Shown: one piece after another, positions 6,120 to 13,446 of the stretch
Layout of the letters: each line of letters begins with the position of its first letter
Numbering within the stretch: position 1 is the first letter of the stretch
The notes under the pieces: generated by a model
Told to the model about the DNA's origin: nothing
The model's database searches: none
What the model saw: only the letters and a program-made list of their open reading frames with translations
Virus record (IMG/VR): IMGVR_UViG_3300017917_000682
Coordinates: 1 to 24,865 of that record
Origin: a virus
Length of the DNA stretch: 24,865 nucleotides
Reading direction: 5' to 3' (one strand)
Position numbers and translations under genes: made by a program

Positions 6120-6457
6120 TATTTATCATTTTTTAGTTCAGGAAATGGGACGCCATCTTTCTTCCATTCTGCAGCCTGTTGTTCATCATACAAGAGATTA
6201 GCTGTAAGCTGCTTTAATTGTTTTATATCTTTTCTTAGGGACTTTTTAACAAGACTGGTCAGATGCCAACCCTGGCAATGAGAACAATAGTATATCCGAC
6301 ACTGTGCTGGTTTTCCAGCCCTTCTGTTCTGTCTCTTGCCTTGGATATGGTCAAAAAAACGGGTACAGGTTTTTATATTAAGTAGAGCCTGCTTAGCTGC
6401 ACCCAGGTCATAGTACCTCGTCTTTCCCGTGGCTCTGCACTTGCTCGTCTGTTCCAT
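6119..6457 (-). CDS. Small zinc-finger-like protein
   Basis: A 112-residue basic protein. An N-terminal segment (SKCRATGKTRYYDLGAAKQA) reads like the start of a short zinc-binding fold. A second half-site, CRIYYCSHCQGWHLTS, supplies CxxC plus a His at about residues 52-68. This arrangement resembles zinc ribbons in small phage proteins that sit near replication genes. The rest is helical and Lys-rich. The only available ATG makes a 50-nt overlap with the upstream gene, unusually long for this window, but no internal start keeps the N-terminal Cys. The role is unknown; nucleic-acid binding is likely. Confidence 0.7.
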   Translation of the reverse strand: MEQTSKCRATGKTRYYDLGAAKQALLNIKTCTRFFDHIQGKRQNRRAGKPAQCRIYYCSHCQGWHLTSLVKKSLRKDIKQLKQLTANLLYDEQQAAEWKKDGVPFPELKNDK

Positions 6458-6791
6458 ACTTTTCGATCAAGAATTTGTCTATGAGTTCTACTATTTCTTC
6501 CATGTCATGGGGTTTAATACGCATCAGCTGTTCTGTTAACAACATGACGTATACTAAATCTGCACTGTCCAGTTGCTTCTTTACTTTCAGGACACTGTCT
6601 GAGCTGGGTAATAAACCGCAGATATGATTAACTGCAGCGTTCACCTTGTTTAATGCATTAGTCAGCACATACTTTTGTTGCTGGCTAGTAACAGCTCTTG
6701 CGTAGTCTATTCTTACCTCTATACATTTTGCGTGCTGTAGCACGGTCTCAAACAACTGACTAATAGATTGTACGTTTAATGTCTCTGCCAT
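6408..6791 (-). CDS. Helical protein of unknown function
   Basis: A 127-residue protein predicted to be almost entirely helical (for example ISQLFETVLQHAKCIEVRID and NALNKVNAAVNHICGLLP), with a polar tail ending SHGKDEVL. There is no membrane span, signal peptide or catalytic motif. It lies after a stem-loop (6803-6829) that follows the DUF932-like gene and overlaps the zinc-finger-like gene by 50 nt. No family recognised. Confidence 0.7.
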   Translation of the reverse strand: MAETLNVQSISQLFETVLQHAKCIEVRIDYARAVTSQQQKYVLTNALNKVNAAVNHICGLLPSSDSVLKVKKQLDSADLVYVMLLTEQLMRIKPHDMEEIVELIDKFLIEKYGTDEQVQSHGKDEVL

Positions 6792-6802
6792 AGGATATAT
6801 AA

Positions 6803-6829
6803 AGGGGAGGAGTGGTTATTTCCTCCCCT
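6803..6829 (-). terminator. Strong hairpin, probable weak terminator
   Basis: A perfect 9-bp inverted repeat (aggggagga / tcctcccct) with a 9-nt loop lies directly after the stop of the DUF932-like gene. On the minus strand it is followed by TTTATAT, a poor U-tract, so it may end transcription partially or protect the 3' end of the message. Confidence 0.55.
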
Positions 6830-6835
6830 GGATTA

Positions 6836-7672
6836 TTAGTTAAACACTACACCATAAGAAGCCAGGGCTTCTAAGGATTCCATTACTTCTTGCTTATCTG
6901 CTTCTAAGATTTCTTCCTCTTCTTCTGTTTCCTCTACAGGAGCATAAACATTCTGCAGCTGACCGAACTCATTCACAAAGAAGTTGTGAACTTTCTGGTG
7001 ATCGTTCAGATAGCTAAGAGGGTGAGAATCTTTTAGAGCCAGAGTGATATGATTGTACAGATCCCAAGCTGAGTTAGGATTGTTAGAATACTGGAACGTT
7101 GGTTTGTCCAGTTCACGTTGTACTACACTCACCTGGGAGATAGACAATACTTCTTGCTCTATAAGCAATCTACCTATAACTGAAGCTTGAGTGGCCCTGT
7201 CCAGGTTGATCTGCTTAAGCATCTCTTTATCTGCTACCAGGTTATCATAGTATTCCTTGGCATGTGATATCTGTAACTGGATAGCATTGGTCACATCTAC
7301 TAGTGCAGATCCAGTGTGCTTCCGTTTATAGTTGGCCAAATCTCCTGATACCACTCCGTTCATACAGATGAAGACCTGTGCACCAACGGCACACTTAAAC
7401 CTCATCATTTTGTTATAAGAGTTAGACCAGGCAAACATGAGACCCATGTCTTTATCTGTTCCATAGTTTAGATGATAGACACCTTGTGCTATCTGTCCAT
7501 CAAAAGTTGTTTTATACAACTCTTGGGAAATTTGAAATCCTGCCTTAGTTAATTCCTTACGGGTCTCATCAATGATGTACCCGTGTGGAATAGCTTTGTA
7601 CCTTTTACCATGAGCTGGTAAGGGAGTGTTACGAATGTGCTGTTCTGTTACTAGCTGTATTTTAGCTGGCAT
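6836..7672 (-). CDS. DUF932-like phage protein
   Basis: A 278-residue protein. The central segment CAVGAQVFICMNGVVSGD followed by YKRKHTGSALVDV resembles the DUF932 / phage-plasmid-like family (TIGR03299 type), whose members occur next to replication genes but have no proven biochemical role. After it comes a long helical region (about 125-215), and the C-terminus carries an acidic run (VEETEEEEEILEADKQE) that is probably disordered. There is no signal peptide. It follows the polymerase gene by 10 nt and is followed by a strong hairpin, so polymerase and this protein may share a transcript. The family call rests on one block and is moderate. Confidence 0.68.
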   Translation of the reverse strand: MPAKIQLVTEQHIRNTPLPAHGKRYKAIPHGYIIDETRKELTKAGFQISQELYKTTFDGQIAQGVYHLNYGTDKDMGLMFAWSNSYNKMMRFKCAVGAQVFICMNGVVSGDLANYKRKHTGSALVDVTNAIQLQISHAKEYYDNLVADKEMLKQINLDRATQASVIGRLLIEQEVLSISQVSVVQRELDKPTFQYSNNPNSAWDLYNHITLALKDSHPLSYLNDHQKVHNFFVNEFGQLQNVYAPVEETEEEEEILEADKQEVMESLEALASYGVVFN

Positions 7673-7682
7673 AACATATGGT

Positions 7683-9620
7683 TTAAAAAAGTGATAGTTG
7701 TGTAAATGACTTATGTTTGACTTTCTCTATCTGCTCAATCTGTTTATAGATCTCTTCCAGATAGTACTGTCGGTTGATATTATACGCTTCAAAAGGTGTG
7801 TTCGGATCTAGTTTGTTCACTACTGTCTGTAGCCACTGACCCGACTCTACTTGGATTTCACGACCATCTTTGTGACATTTAACCAGTTTACTGCCGTCAT
7901 TGGACACGTAATACCTAACGATCTTCTGAAGTTTCTTTACCTGAAGCTGTTGGTTTTCTACACCGCGGGACTCATAGTACCATCCTGCTCTGGCTTTAAC
8001 ACCAGCACAGTAGTCTGCTATCTCCTGGTTCTGATCCAGGAAGTCTTCTGGATCTACACCATTAACAAAGTAGGCATAGATAGCCTTGGGAATGATCAGG
8101 AAGCTTTTGTTCTTATGGAAGACAGCAACCTTCTTGTTAGCCAGGTCTTCCCATTCAAACGCACCCTTGCATTTTACCTTGTCTTTCTGGTTGATAGCAA
8201 TGTAGTTGTTGACGTCACGGATGATCATTTTCTTGTACTGGTCATGCTCCAGGCTGAGCTGGGTCATCTGCTCCCATCTGGTACAGATATCCATGTATTT
8301 TCCTACAGCAGCTGAGGGGATCATGGTCTCCAAACCGTCTGTGTTTTGCATCAGTGGAATGGCATCCGGGATCTCCTCACAGATCATCTCATATAGCATT
8401 GACAGACTTAGCTGTCCGTTAATGGTGATCTGCATGGTCATCTGTGGATCATACAGGAAACTGTTCTCGTCACCAGTGAGACCGTAGGTAGAGTTTAAGA
8501 TTAATTTGTATACGTAGTTCTTAGGATCTGTTTTAGGGATCTTCTTACGTTCTTCAAATACCCACTCGTACAGCTCACAGAATTCCTTCTTAGGAAGGTG
8601 TGCTGGGTGAAAACCGTTCTTGATAGCCAGGTTAGGATAGAAACTGGTAACATCAGAGGTCATGATGGTCCATCCAGGTTTGGCTTCATATACACCTGCA
8701 GATGCAGCACCATGGATACCACCCAGTCCGTAGTCTGTTTTTACCCCCTTGTAGTTAATGGAATACTTAAACCCATCTTTAGTGGATATGATTACAGTTT
8801 TACGGAAGAAGTCCAGCACCTGTTGAAACTCCGGGGTCTGGAACTTGATATAATCAAGAATAAGATCTCCCAGTACAACATGTGTACGCGGAGTACGCAG
8901 CTGTTTGAGTTCAGCTTTAGGTATACCGGTTCTCTGTTGCAGGAAATACAGGAATAATTCCTTGGAAATCCTGGGCTCGGAAGCACTGTACAGATTGATC
9001 TTATATTCCCTAGTGAGACTTTGACGCAGAACGATCTGTTCCTTGCTATGTTCCAGGATCTTCTTTGTACTGAGGACGTCATTAAGGCAATACTGCACGG
9101 TCATTTTAAGCTGTTCATCTGTAGTGATAGGCTCATAATGCGGATGCGGCATCTCTTCAACGTTCTCCCAATCCATAGAATACTGGATCCACTTAAGACT
9201 ACTCATCTTGGCTTTGTTATCCCAGTGGTTCATCTTAAAGAGATCTATCTGACCAATCTGTAGTTTAAACTGCGGATAGTCTGGAAACTCTCCTCTGTCT
9301 GTACGGTTAACAGTTTTCTGTGCGTAGTCATAGATGGCAGCAAGAACCTGCTCAGTATTCATCTTTAACAGAAGGAGTTTGTTGTCCAGGATCCACTGAG
9401 TGATCTGGGCGTCAAACGCCAGTCCGTTATAGGAAATATGCCACTGATGGTTCTTTACGCAGCTCTCAAGAAAGTTGATGAATTTTAGAAGGTCATTACG
9501 GTCTTTGTGAATGACAAAGACGTGGCGTACACCATCGTCTTTATAGTGCTGGAATACTGCTACGAAACAGTTCACGATAGTTTCGTAGTCCATCACCCAA
9601 TGTGTTTGTTGGTTACTCAT
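7683..9620 (-). CDS. Family-B DNA polymerase with 3'-5' exonuclease
   Basis: The replicative polymerase, 645 residues. The proofreading domain comes first: ExoI D11-Y-E13, ExoII SYNGLAFD (N65, D70) and ExoIII YCLND (Y177, D181). The polymerase motifs follow: YGLGGIHGA near 297-305, motif A SDVTSFYP (D323), motif B KLILNSTYG (K372, Y379) and motif C QNTDGL (D428). In motif C the usual DTDS reads NTDG, so one of the two Asp is Asn; phage members with NTDG are known to me and are presumed active. The protein is short for family B but holds all essential parts. It lies downstream of an intrinsic terminator, so it either has its own promoter or is controlled by readthrough. Confidence 0.93.
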   Translation of the reverse strand: MSNQQTHWVMDYETIVNCFVAVFQHYKDDGVRHVFVIHKDRNDLLKFINFLESCVKNHQWHISYNGLAFDAQITQWILDNKLLLLKMNTEQVLAAIYDYAQKTVNRTDRGEFPDYPQFKLQIGQIDLFKMNHWDNKAKMSSLKWIQYSMDWENVEEMPHPHYEPITTDEQLKMTVQYCLNDVLSTKKILEHSKEQIVLRQSLTREYKINLYSASEPRISKELFLYFLQQRTGIPKAELKQLRTPRTHVVLGDLILDYIKFQTPEFQQVLDFFRKTVIISTKDGFKYSINYKGVKTDYGLGGIHGAASAGVYEAKPGWTIMTSDVTSFYPNLAIKNGFHPAHLPKKEFCELYEWVFEERKKIPKTDPKNYVYKLILNSTYGLTGDENSFLYDPQMTMQITINGQLSLSMLYEMICEEIPDAIPLMQNTDGLETMIPSAAVGKYMDICTRWEQMTQLSLEHDQYKKMIIRDVNNYIAINQKDKVKCKGAFEWEDLANKKVAVFHKNKSFLIIPKAIYAYFVNGVDPEDFLDQNQEIADYCAGVKARAGWYYESRGVENQQLQVKKLQKIVRYYVSNDGSKLVKCHKDGREIQVESGQWLQTVVNKLDPNTPFEAYNINRQYYLEEIYKQIEQIEKVKHKSFTQLSLF

Positions 9621-9671
9621 GGTACAGATGTGTTCAGTTAAGCTGTTCCCCCTCTACTTATAGGTAAAACC

Positions 9672-9696
9672 AAAAAAAGGCAGTAGAAACTGCCTT
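9672..9696 (-). terminator. Intrinsic terminator upstream of the polymerase gene
   Basis: Read leftwards: AAGGCAGT, loop TTCT, ACTGCCTT, then a run of Ts. The 8-bp stem is perfect and the tract 9672-9678 supplies the U-run. It lies between the 135-residue gene and the polymerase. Loop and flanks (GTTTCTAC) match the terminator at 13387-13419. Confidence 0.85.
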
Positions 9697-9720
9697 TAAC
9701 TTGGTTTTTACATCATAGGG

Positions 9721-9740
9721 CTGTCTAGGGTATTAGACAG
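9721..9740 (-). other. Small perfect hairpin at gene end
   Basis: CTGTCTA and TAGACAG form a 7-bp stem with a 6-nt loop spanning the stop codon (9733-9735) of the 135-residue gene. No U-run follows. With the terminator 24 nt further on it forms a double-hairpin 3' end, possibly protecting the message. Confidence 0.5.
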
Positions 9741-10140
9741 TGATAAGGTTAGATGGAGCCTGGGCTACAGTAGCTTCAGCTTCCATATACTGATTGAAGT
9801 CAAATGTGTCTGCGTTGATAGACAACATGTTCACTACATCTACAATTTCTTCAGGATTCTCTATATAATACTCGTAGTATGTCTCAATGGTCTTACGCTC
9901 TTCTGCGTAGTCTTTACCGTTTTCACGCTTACCGATCTTGAGACGTTGTACATCTCCAAACTCGTTAAGCTTAGCCAGCATATGCATGCTCTGCTTTCTT
10001 TCTTTACCGATCAGAGCCAGCACCTTACTATCTCTATCATAGATAGCTTCGTTATACGGGCAATCCGGGGTCACCGGTATCATTTTAAAAGTCTTGCCGT
10101 TACCCCATGTTCCAGTAACGAGCATCATTGATTTTGTCAT
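9733..10140 (-). CDS. Protein of unknown function with Walker A-like motif
   Basis: A 135-residue protein starting MTKSMMLVTGTWGNGKTFKM. GTWGNGKT fits GxxxxGKT formally, but there is no Walker B and the next part (IPVTPDCPYNEAIYDRDSKV) reads like beta structure, so nucleotide binding is doubtful. The C-terminal half is acidic and helical (NPEEIVDVVNMLSINADTFD). It has its own promoter-like site 21 nt upstream and ends in two hairpins, so it is probably transcribed as a single, strongly expressed gene. Abundant small proteins next to a phage polymerase are sometimes accessory replication factors; that is a guess. Confidence 0.75.
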   Translation of the reverse strand: MTKSMMLVTGTWGNGKTFKMIPVTPDCPYNEAIYDRDSKVLALIGKERKQSMHMLAKLNEFGDVQRLKIGKRENGKDYAEERKTIETYYEYYIENPEEIVDVVNMLSINADTFDFNQYMEAEATVAQAPSNLITV

Positions 10141-10160
10141 AGTTCTACAGATTAGTTCTA

Positions 10161-10193
10161 CAAATTTAAACTGTTTTCTTCAAGTTCTCCAAA
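10161..10193 (-). promoter_or_regulatory. Bacteroidota-type promoter for the 135-residue gene
   Basis: On the minus strand TTTG (10190-10193), 21 nt and TAAATTTG (10161-10168) match the Bacteroidota consensus TTTG-N19-21-TAnnTTTG at every fixed position. It overlaps the 3' end of the 186-residue gene; the -7 box ends 21 nt before the start codon at 10140, predicting a leader of about 15 nt. Confidence 0.72.
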
Positions 10194-10726
10194 TCTTCTA
10201 CAGGAATTTTTAAGGATTCTTTTTCCATATCACAGGGATCACACAGCTCACCTACTTTTTTGAGTAGGTCTACATCTATGTCCAGGAGTTTGGCATATGT
10301 TTCATAGTACTTATCTGGGTATAGATAAGACTCTATATACTTGTACTCACTGGACTTATCTCCGTAATAGGCTTTGATTGCACGCTTTAATACCGGGGAG
10401 AGTTTAGAGTACTTACCCATAATGAAGGTGAACCAGTCATCTGCATATTGTTGAAAGTCAAAAACATACAGTTTATAGTCACTTATGGTTAGTACGTGAC
10501 TAAACAGTGGGTTGGTCAGCAGCATCTGCTCTTCAAAAATTCTGAAGCCTTCAGAAGGATCATCCTTGTAGGCACAGACCAGTTTAACATCCTCAGGTTG
10601 TATCACGCCATCCAGGGCTATGTACGTACCAGAAGGGGAAAAGTTTGCGGTCTTCTTGATTCCTAGTGCAGGAAACAGGAAAGACCTGGACTTCTGAAAA
10701 TACTTGGTATACAAGCTATCAATCAT
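10166..10726 (-). CDS. Conserved-looking phage protein of unknown function
   Basis: A 186-residue protein with a mixed N-terminal half (SFLFPALGIKKTANFSPSG, VKLVCAYKDDPSEGF, TISDYKLYVFDF) and a helical C-terminal half rich in Tyr (AIKAYYGDKSSEYKYIESYL, YETYAKLLDIDVDLLKKV). A lone CDPC lies near residue 163. There is no signal peptide or membrane span. I recall proteins with the KAYYGDKSSEYKYIESYL block in other Bacteroidota phage replication regions, without known function. It lies 12 nt after the PD-(D/E)XK nuclease, and its last codons hold the promoter for the next gene. Confidence 0.75.
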   Translation of the reverse strand: MIDSLYTKYFQKSRSFLFPALGIKKTANFSPSGTYIALDGVIQPEDVKLVCAYKDDPSEGFRIFEEQMLLTNPLFSHVLTISDYKLYVFDFQQYADDWFTFIMGKYSKLSPVLKRAIKAYYGDKSSEYKYIESYLYPDKYYETYAKLLDIDVDLLKKVGELCDPCDMEKESLKIPVEDLENLKKTV

Positions 10727-10738
10727 CTATTCTCATCT

Positions 10739-11767
10739 TTAGAGAGCTACCAGTCCCTTAGCAAATTCATATGGGAGATCATAGCTCCGGTTCACATAAT
10801 GCCATTCTGCTTTCTCCAATGCTGCAGTGAATCTGTTTAACCAGGTTTTCATAGTGGTTTCTGTTACAGGAAAAGCATAACTCTGAAATGCCCTGTCTAT
10901 CACCACAAAGCTGAACCTCACTTCATAACCTGACTTGATCAGGTGTTCATACTTTTTGGTTACCATGATCATATAGATCACAGCCTGTAACCAGTAGCCG
11001 AAGTATTCTACAGATTCAGGAAAGTCTTTGAGATCTTTACCGGTGGTCTTGACGTCATTGACGTTGATCACGCGTTTATCATGATCTATAACAATATTGT
11101 CTATGATACCTTTGATACCATAGGTTTTGTTAGGTATATCCATAACGATCATCTCTTCGTTGATTACTTCCTTACTATCAAAATCGGTTACATTACAACC
11201 AAGTAGATCTGTAATAGCTGTGTTGGTCTTAATGATTTCTACAGCATCACTACAGAACTTCATAGTATCAGGATCTATCAGGGTCTTGTCACCTTTCAGT
11301 TTCAAGAAATCCCAGTAGCTAACAGCATCAGGGGTGATGATCTTGTCCAGACGTTGTTGGTCTGTCTTCAGGTTCTGGAAATAGTTCATGTCTCTCATAA
11401 CATCCAGAATAGCCTGATCAAATTGAGCCAGCTCTGTACGGTCATCGCCATTACGAGAAAGCTCTACATAGTGCTTGAACACGCGGTCTACTACCTGACG
11501 AAGGCTATCCGTAGGAAGTTTTCCTGGTGTCATCATAAACTCTTCTGCAAACTTTTGTGGTTCCAGTAGAAGAAGGTGGATCAACTTACCCTGAACAAGA
11601 TGACTGTCCAGCTTTTCTTCTTTCATTCCAAGTACATACATCTGGTAGAATACCTGGGGATTCCACAGCAGCTTATTTAAACTGCTGTAGGAATAATAAA
11701 ACTTTTTACTGTAGAAATCACCTTCCAGGTGTTCTACACTTTCTTGCATTAGAGCTTCTAATTCCAT
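10739..11767 (-). CDS. PD-(D/E)XK exonuclease, RecB/ExoVIII-like
   Basis: A 342-residue nuclease of the PD-(D/E)XK fold. Visible active-site parts are H64 (GKLIHLLLLEP), D223 (GIKGIIDNIVI), D238-V-K240 (INVNDVKTTG) and the Q261...Y265 helix (WLQAVIYMIM), the order seen in RecB-family and exodeoxyribonuclease VIII-like phage proteins. Such enzymes resect DNA ends for single-strand-annealing recombination, which fits the Sak4-like ATPase and SSB-like protein upstream in the same block. It should act in the cytoplasm on linear double-stranded DNA. Neighbours are spaced by 6-12 nt, so it is probably co-transcribed. Confidence 0.85.
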   Translation of the reverse strand: MELEALMQESVEHLEGDFYSKKFYYSYSSLNKLLWNPQVFYQMYVLGMKEEKLDSHLVQGKLIHLLLLEPQKFAEEFMMTPGKLPTDSLRQVVDRVFKHYVELSRNGDDRTELAQFDQAILDVMRDMNYFQNLKTDQQRLDKIITPDAVSYWDFLKLKGDKTLIDPDTMKFCSDAVEIIKTNTAITDLLGCNVTDFDSKEVINEEMIVMDIPNKTYGIKGIIDNIVIDHDKRVINVNDVKTTGKDLKDFPESVEYFGYWLQAVIYMIMVTKKYEHLIKSGYEVRFSFVVIDRAFQSYAFPVTETTMKTWLNRFTAALEKAEWHYVNRSYDLPYEFAKGLVAL

Positions 11768-11773
11768 GGGATA

Positions 11774-11965
11774 TTATTTTTTAGGCCAGTAGCCATTGTC
11801 TCTCATGAACTTCTGAATACGTTCACGGGTTTCTCTATCATAAGTCATAGCCTCTACATACTCTATAAACTTTAGAAGATCTGAGATCTCCTTATGGCGT
11901 AGGTTTAGTTCCGCATACGGATCACCTAGTGTAGGACTAGTAGTTTGTTCTAAAACGTTATCCAT
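11774..11965 (-). CDS. Small helical protein, unknown function
   Basis: A 63-residue protein beginning MDNVLEQTTSPTLGDPYAEL, followed by one long amphipathic helix (LLKFIEYVEAMTYDRETRER) and a basic end (FMRDNGYWPKK). The start at 11965 gives an 8-nt overlap (ATGGATAA) with the HNH gene; the longer frame to 12031 would run 74 nt into it. It lies 6 nt before the nuclease gene and could be a nuclease partner. No family recognised. Confidence 0.68.
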   Translation of the reverse strand: MDNVLEQTTSPTLGDPYAELNLRHKEISDLLKFIEYVEAMTYDRETRERIQKFMRDNGYWPKK

Positions 11966-12350
11966 TTTTTTCTGCTTTAGTTTTTTGATCGTGACAGGTT
12001 TCACACAGCACCTGTAGATTCTCCTGTTCACAGAACAGTCTTTCTACAAAGCCTGGAAGATCCTGGGCACAATTGAGAGAGCCGGCAGGGATAATATGAT
12101 CTACGTTGATCTGCTTTTCAGCAAACCAACCTTTACATAAGAAGCACTGGTATTCATACTTCTGACGTTTGTTAGGTCCTCTGTATGGCCTGCGGGCTTT
12201 GGTTTTACATTCCGTGATGGGTTTCCACCAGCGGGATTTCTGCCTGAGTGCAGAACGGATGAAACTCCAGAAAGCAGCTTCTGTCATTGTACCCGCATTA
12301 CGGGTCTTAGGTACACGGGGTTTCTTGGGAGTTTTGGTTTTCTTGGGCAT
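11958..12350 (-). CDS. HNH endonuclease, small zinc-binding type
   Basis: A 130-residue protein. A very basic N-terminus (MPKKTKTPKKPRVPKTR) is followed by a compact HNH domain: YQCFLCKGWF, INVDHIIPAGSL and LQVLCETCHDQKTKAE. The two CxxC pairs hold a structural zinc, the DH supplies the first catalytic His and the N/H of the last helix complete the site. It differs from the thyX-linked HNH protein (no Myb-like domain, different core). In a replication/recombination operon between primase and exonuclease it may be a recombination or processing nuclease rather than a homing enzyme, though free homing cannot be excluded. Confidence 0.87.
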   Translation of the reverse strand: MPKKTKTPKKPRVPKTRNAGTMTEAAFWSFIRSALRQKSRWWKPITECKTKARRPYRGPNKRQKYEYQCFLCKGWFAEKQINVDHIIPAGSLNCAQDLPGFVERLFCEQENLQVLCETCHDQKTKAEKNG

Positions 12351-12370
12351 GGACTTGTAGAATAGTTCTA

Positions 12371-12378
12371 CAAATCTA
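12371..12378 (-). promoter_or_regulatory. Candidate -7 box for the HNH gene
   Basis: TAGATTTG on the minus strand fits TAnnTTTG and ends 21 nt before the HNH start at 12350, the same distance as the stronger promoter upstream of 10140. The TTTGTAGA word occurs twice in tandem here (12367-12374 and 12375-12382). No good TTTG lies 19-21 nt upstream, so the call is tentative. Confidence 0.45.
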
Positions 12379-12396
12379 CAAATAAACTGTATAACA

Positions 12397-13374
12397 TTAG
12401 GAGTTCTCCAACTTTTTATTAATCAGAGGAACTAGTCTGTTTCTCACTTCTTTGGCTCCGTAATCTTTTACAGAGTCAGAAACATCTTTACTCATGGGGA
12501 GTAGGATGTAATCCAGGTCTGGATACTCTTCTTTATATCGGATCATAGACTTTATACCTGCCTCGTCATTATCAAACATAATAAGCACCTTTTTGTAGAT
12601 GCTTAGGTAGTTTTCTATATCAGAACGTTTGATCATGCTGTTCTCACTGTCCGGGGCTACGTAGTCCATGGTCAGCTTTAGGCTTCTTAAAGACATGATA
12701 TCTTTAAGGGAAGAGGTTATGATCAGCCACTTGTTACCCTGACGCTGTTCGTCACCCTGGATGTAATCCTTAATCTTCAGAAACTTCTTGTCCAGGGTTT
12801 TGGGCTGGTAGATCTTGTAGAGTGTTCCGTCTTCTTTAAAATACCCATACAGATAGTTTCCCCGGATAGTCAGTTCTTTTTCATCTTTCACCATAGTGTA
12901 AGACACTAAAGGAACCACGCGGTATTCTGTAAGCAGACGGGTACCAATGTTATACTGTGTCCAGTAGTATTGATCCTGGGTGGTCCACTGTCGTTGTTTG
13001 TACGAAGACACTCTATACTTGGAGGATTGTTTAAACTCTTGTACATCATATCCTCCGTTATTGTGTAATACAAAGTCGTTGTAGTTCTCAACTACCTGCT
13101 GAGCTGCCTTGTGATAGGGGAGTTCTGTCAGATCTTTGACCAGATCTATAGCAGATCCGCCTTTACCGGTGGAAAAGTCCTTGTATTTATACGTACCGGA
13201 TTGGTGTACGTATATACACATAGATGGAGTACGTTCCTTTTGGTTGAACATACTCTTAATCTTAATATCCTGACCGGTTAGCTTTTCTTTCAGCTTGCAA
13301 TAGTGCTCAAATATCCAGGTAGTGGGAACATCCTTGATGTCATGCACCAGGTTCTTAGTCATAAACATAGGCAT
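12397..13374 (-). CDS. DNA primase with degenerate zinc domain and TOPRIM core
   Basis: A 325-residue DnaG-type primase that would lay down RNA primers for the phage polymerase with the DnaB-like helicase. The N-terminal part keeps the outline of the primase zinc-binding domain (FNQKERTPSMCIYV, YKYKDFSTGKGGSAIDLVKD), but the Cys/His ligands are absent. The TOPRIM part has the metal motif VLIMFDNDEAGIKS (DxDxxG) and then DVSDSVKDYG. The usual catalytic Glu of the first TOPRIM strand is replaced by Ser in LIITSSLKDIMSL. I recall ITSS-type primases in related phages, so this is probably a lineage trait and not decay. It is preceded by an intrinsic terminator with almost no room for a promoter. 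Confidence 0.85.
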   Translation of the reverse strand: MPMFMTKNLVHDIKDVPTTWIFEHYCKLKEKLTGQDIKIKSMFNQKERTPSMCIYVHQSGTYKYKDFSTGKGGSAIDLVKDLTELPYHKAAQQVVENYNDFVLHNNGGYDVQEFKQSSKYRVSSYKQRQWTTQDQYYWTQYNIGTRLLTEYRVVPLVSYTMVKDEKELTIRGNYLYGYFKEDGTLYKIYQPKTLDKKFLKIKDYIQGDEQRQGNKWLIITSSLKDIMSLRSLKLTMDYVAPDSENSMIKRSDIENYLSIYKKVLIMFDNDEAGIKSMIRYKEEYPDLDYILLPMSKDVSDSVKDYGAKEVRNRLVPLINKKLENS

Positions 13375-13386
13375 AGACTTTAGAAG

Positions 13387-13419
13387 AAAAAAAAGAGGGG
13401 GAGTGTAGAAACACCCCCC
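13387..13419 (-). terminator. Strong intrinsic terminator directly upstream of the primase gene
   Basis: Read leftwards: GGGGG(T)GTGT-type arm, loop TTCT, ACAC(T)CCCCC with one bulged base, then CT and eight Ts. It follows the SSB-like gene. The primase ATG (13374) is only 13 nt beyond the T-run, leaving no room for a separate promoter. The loop word GTTTCTAC is shared with 9672-9696. Confidence 0.85.
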
Positions 13420-13446
13420 GGATATATGGTAGAAAATGAGATGGGT

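Noticed and set aside
7851-9263. Several plus-strand frames across the polymerase gene
   Set aside because: They are mirror frames of the polymerase, with no recognisable motifs and opposite to the gene direction in this arm.
11966-12031. Longer N-terminus for the small helical protein
   Set aside because: It would overlap the HNH coding end by 74 nt and reads as a basic shadow of it; the ATG at 11965 gives a normal 8-nt overlap.
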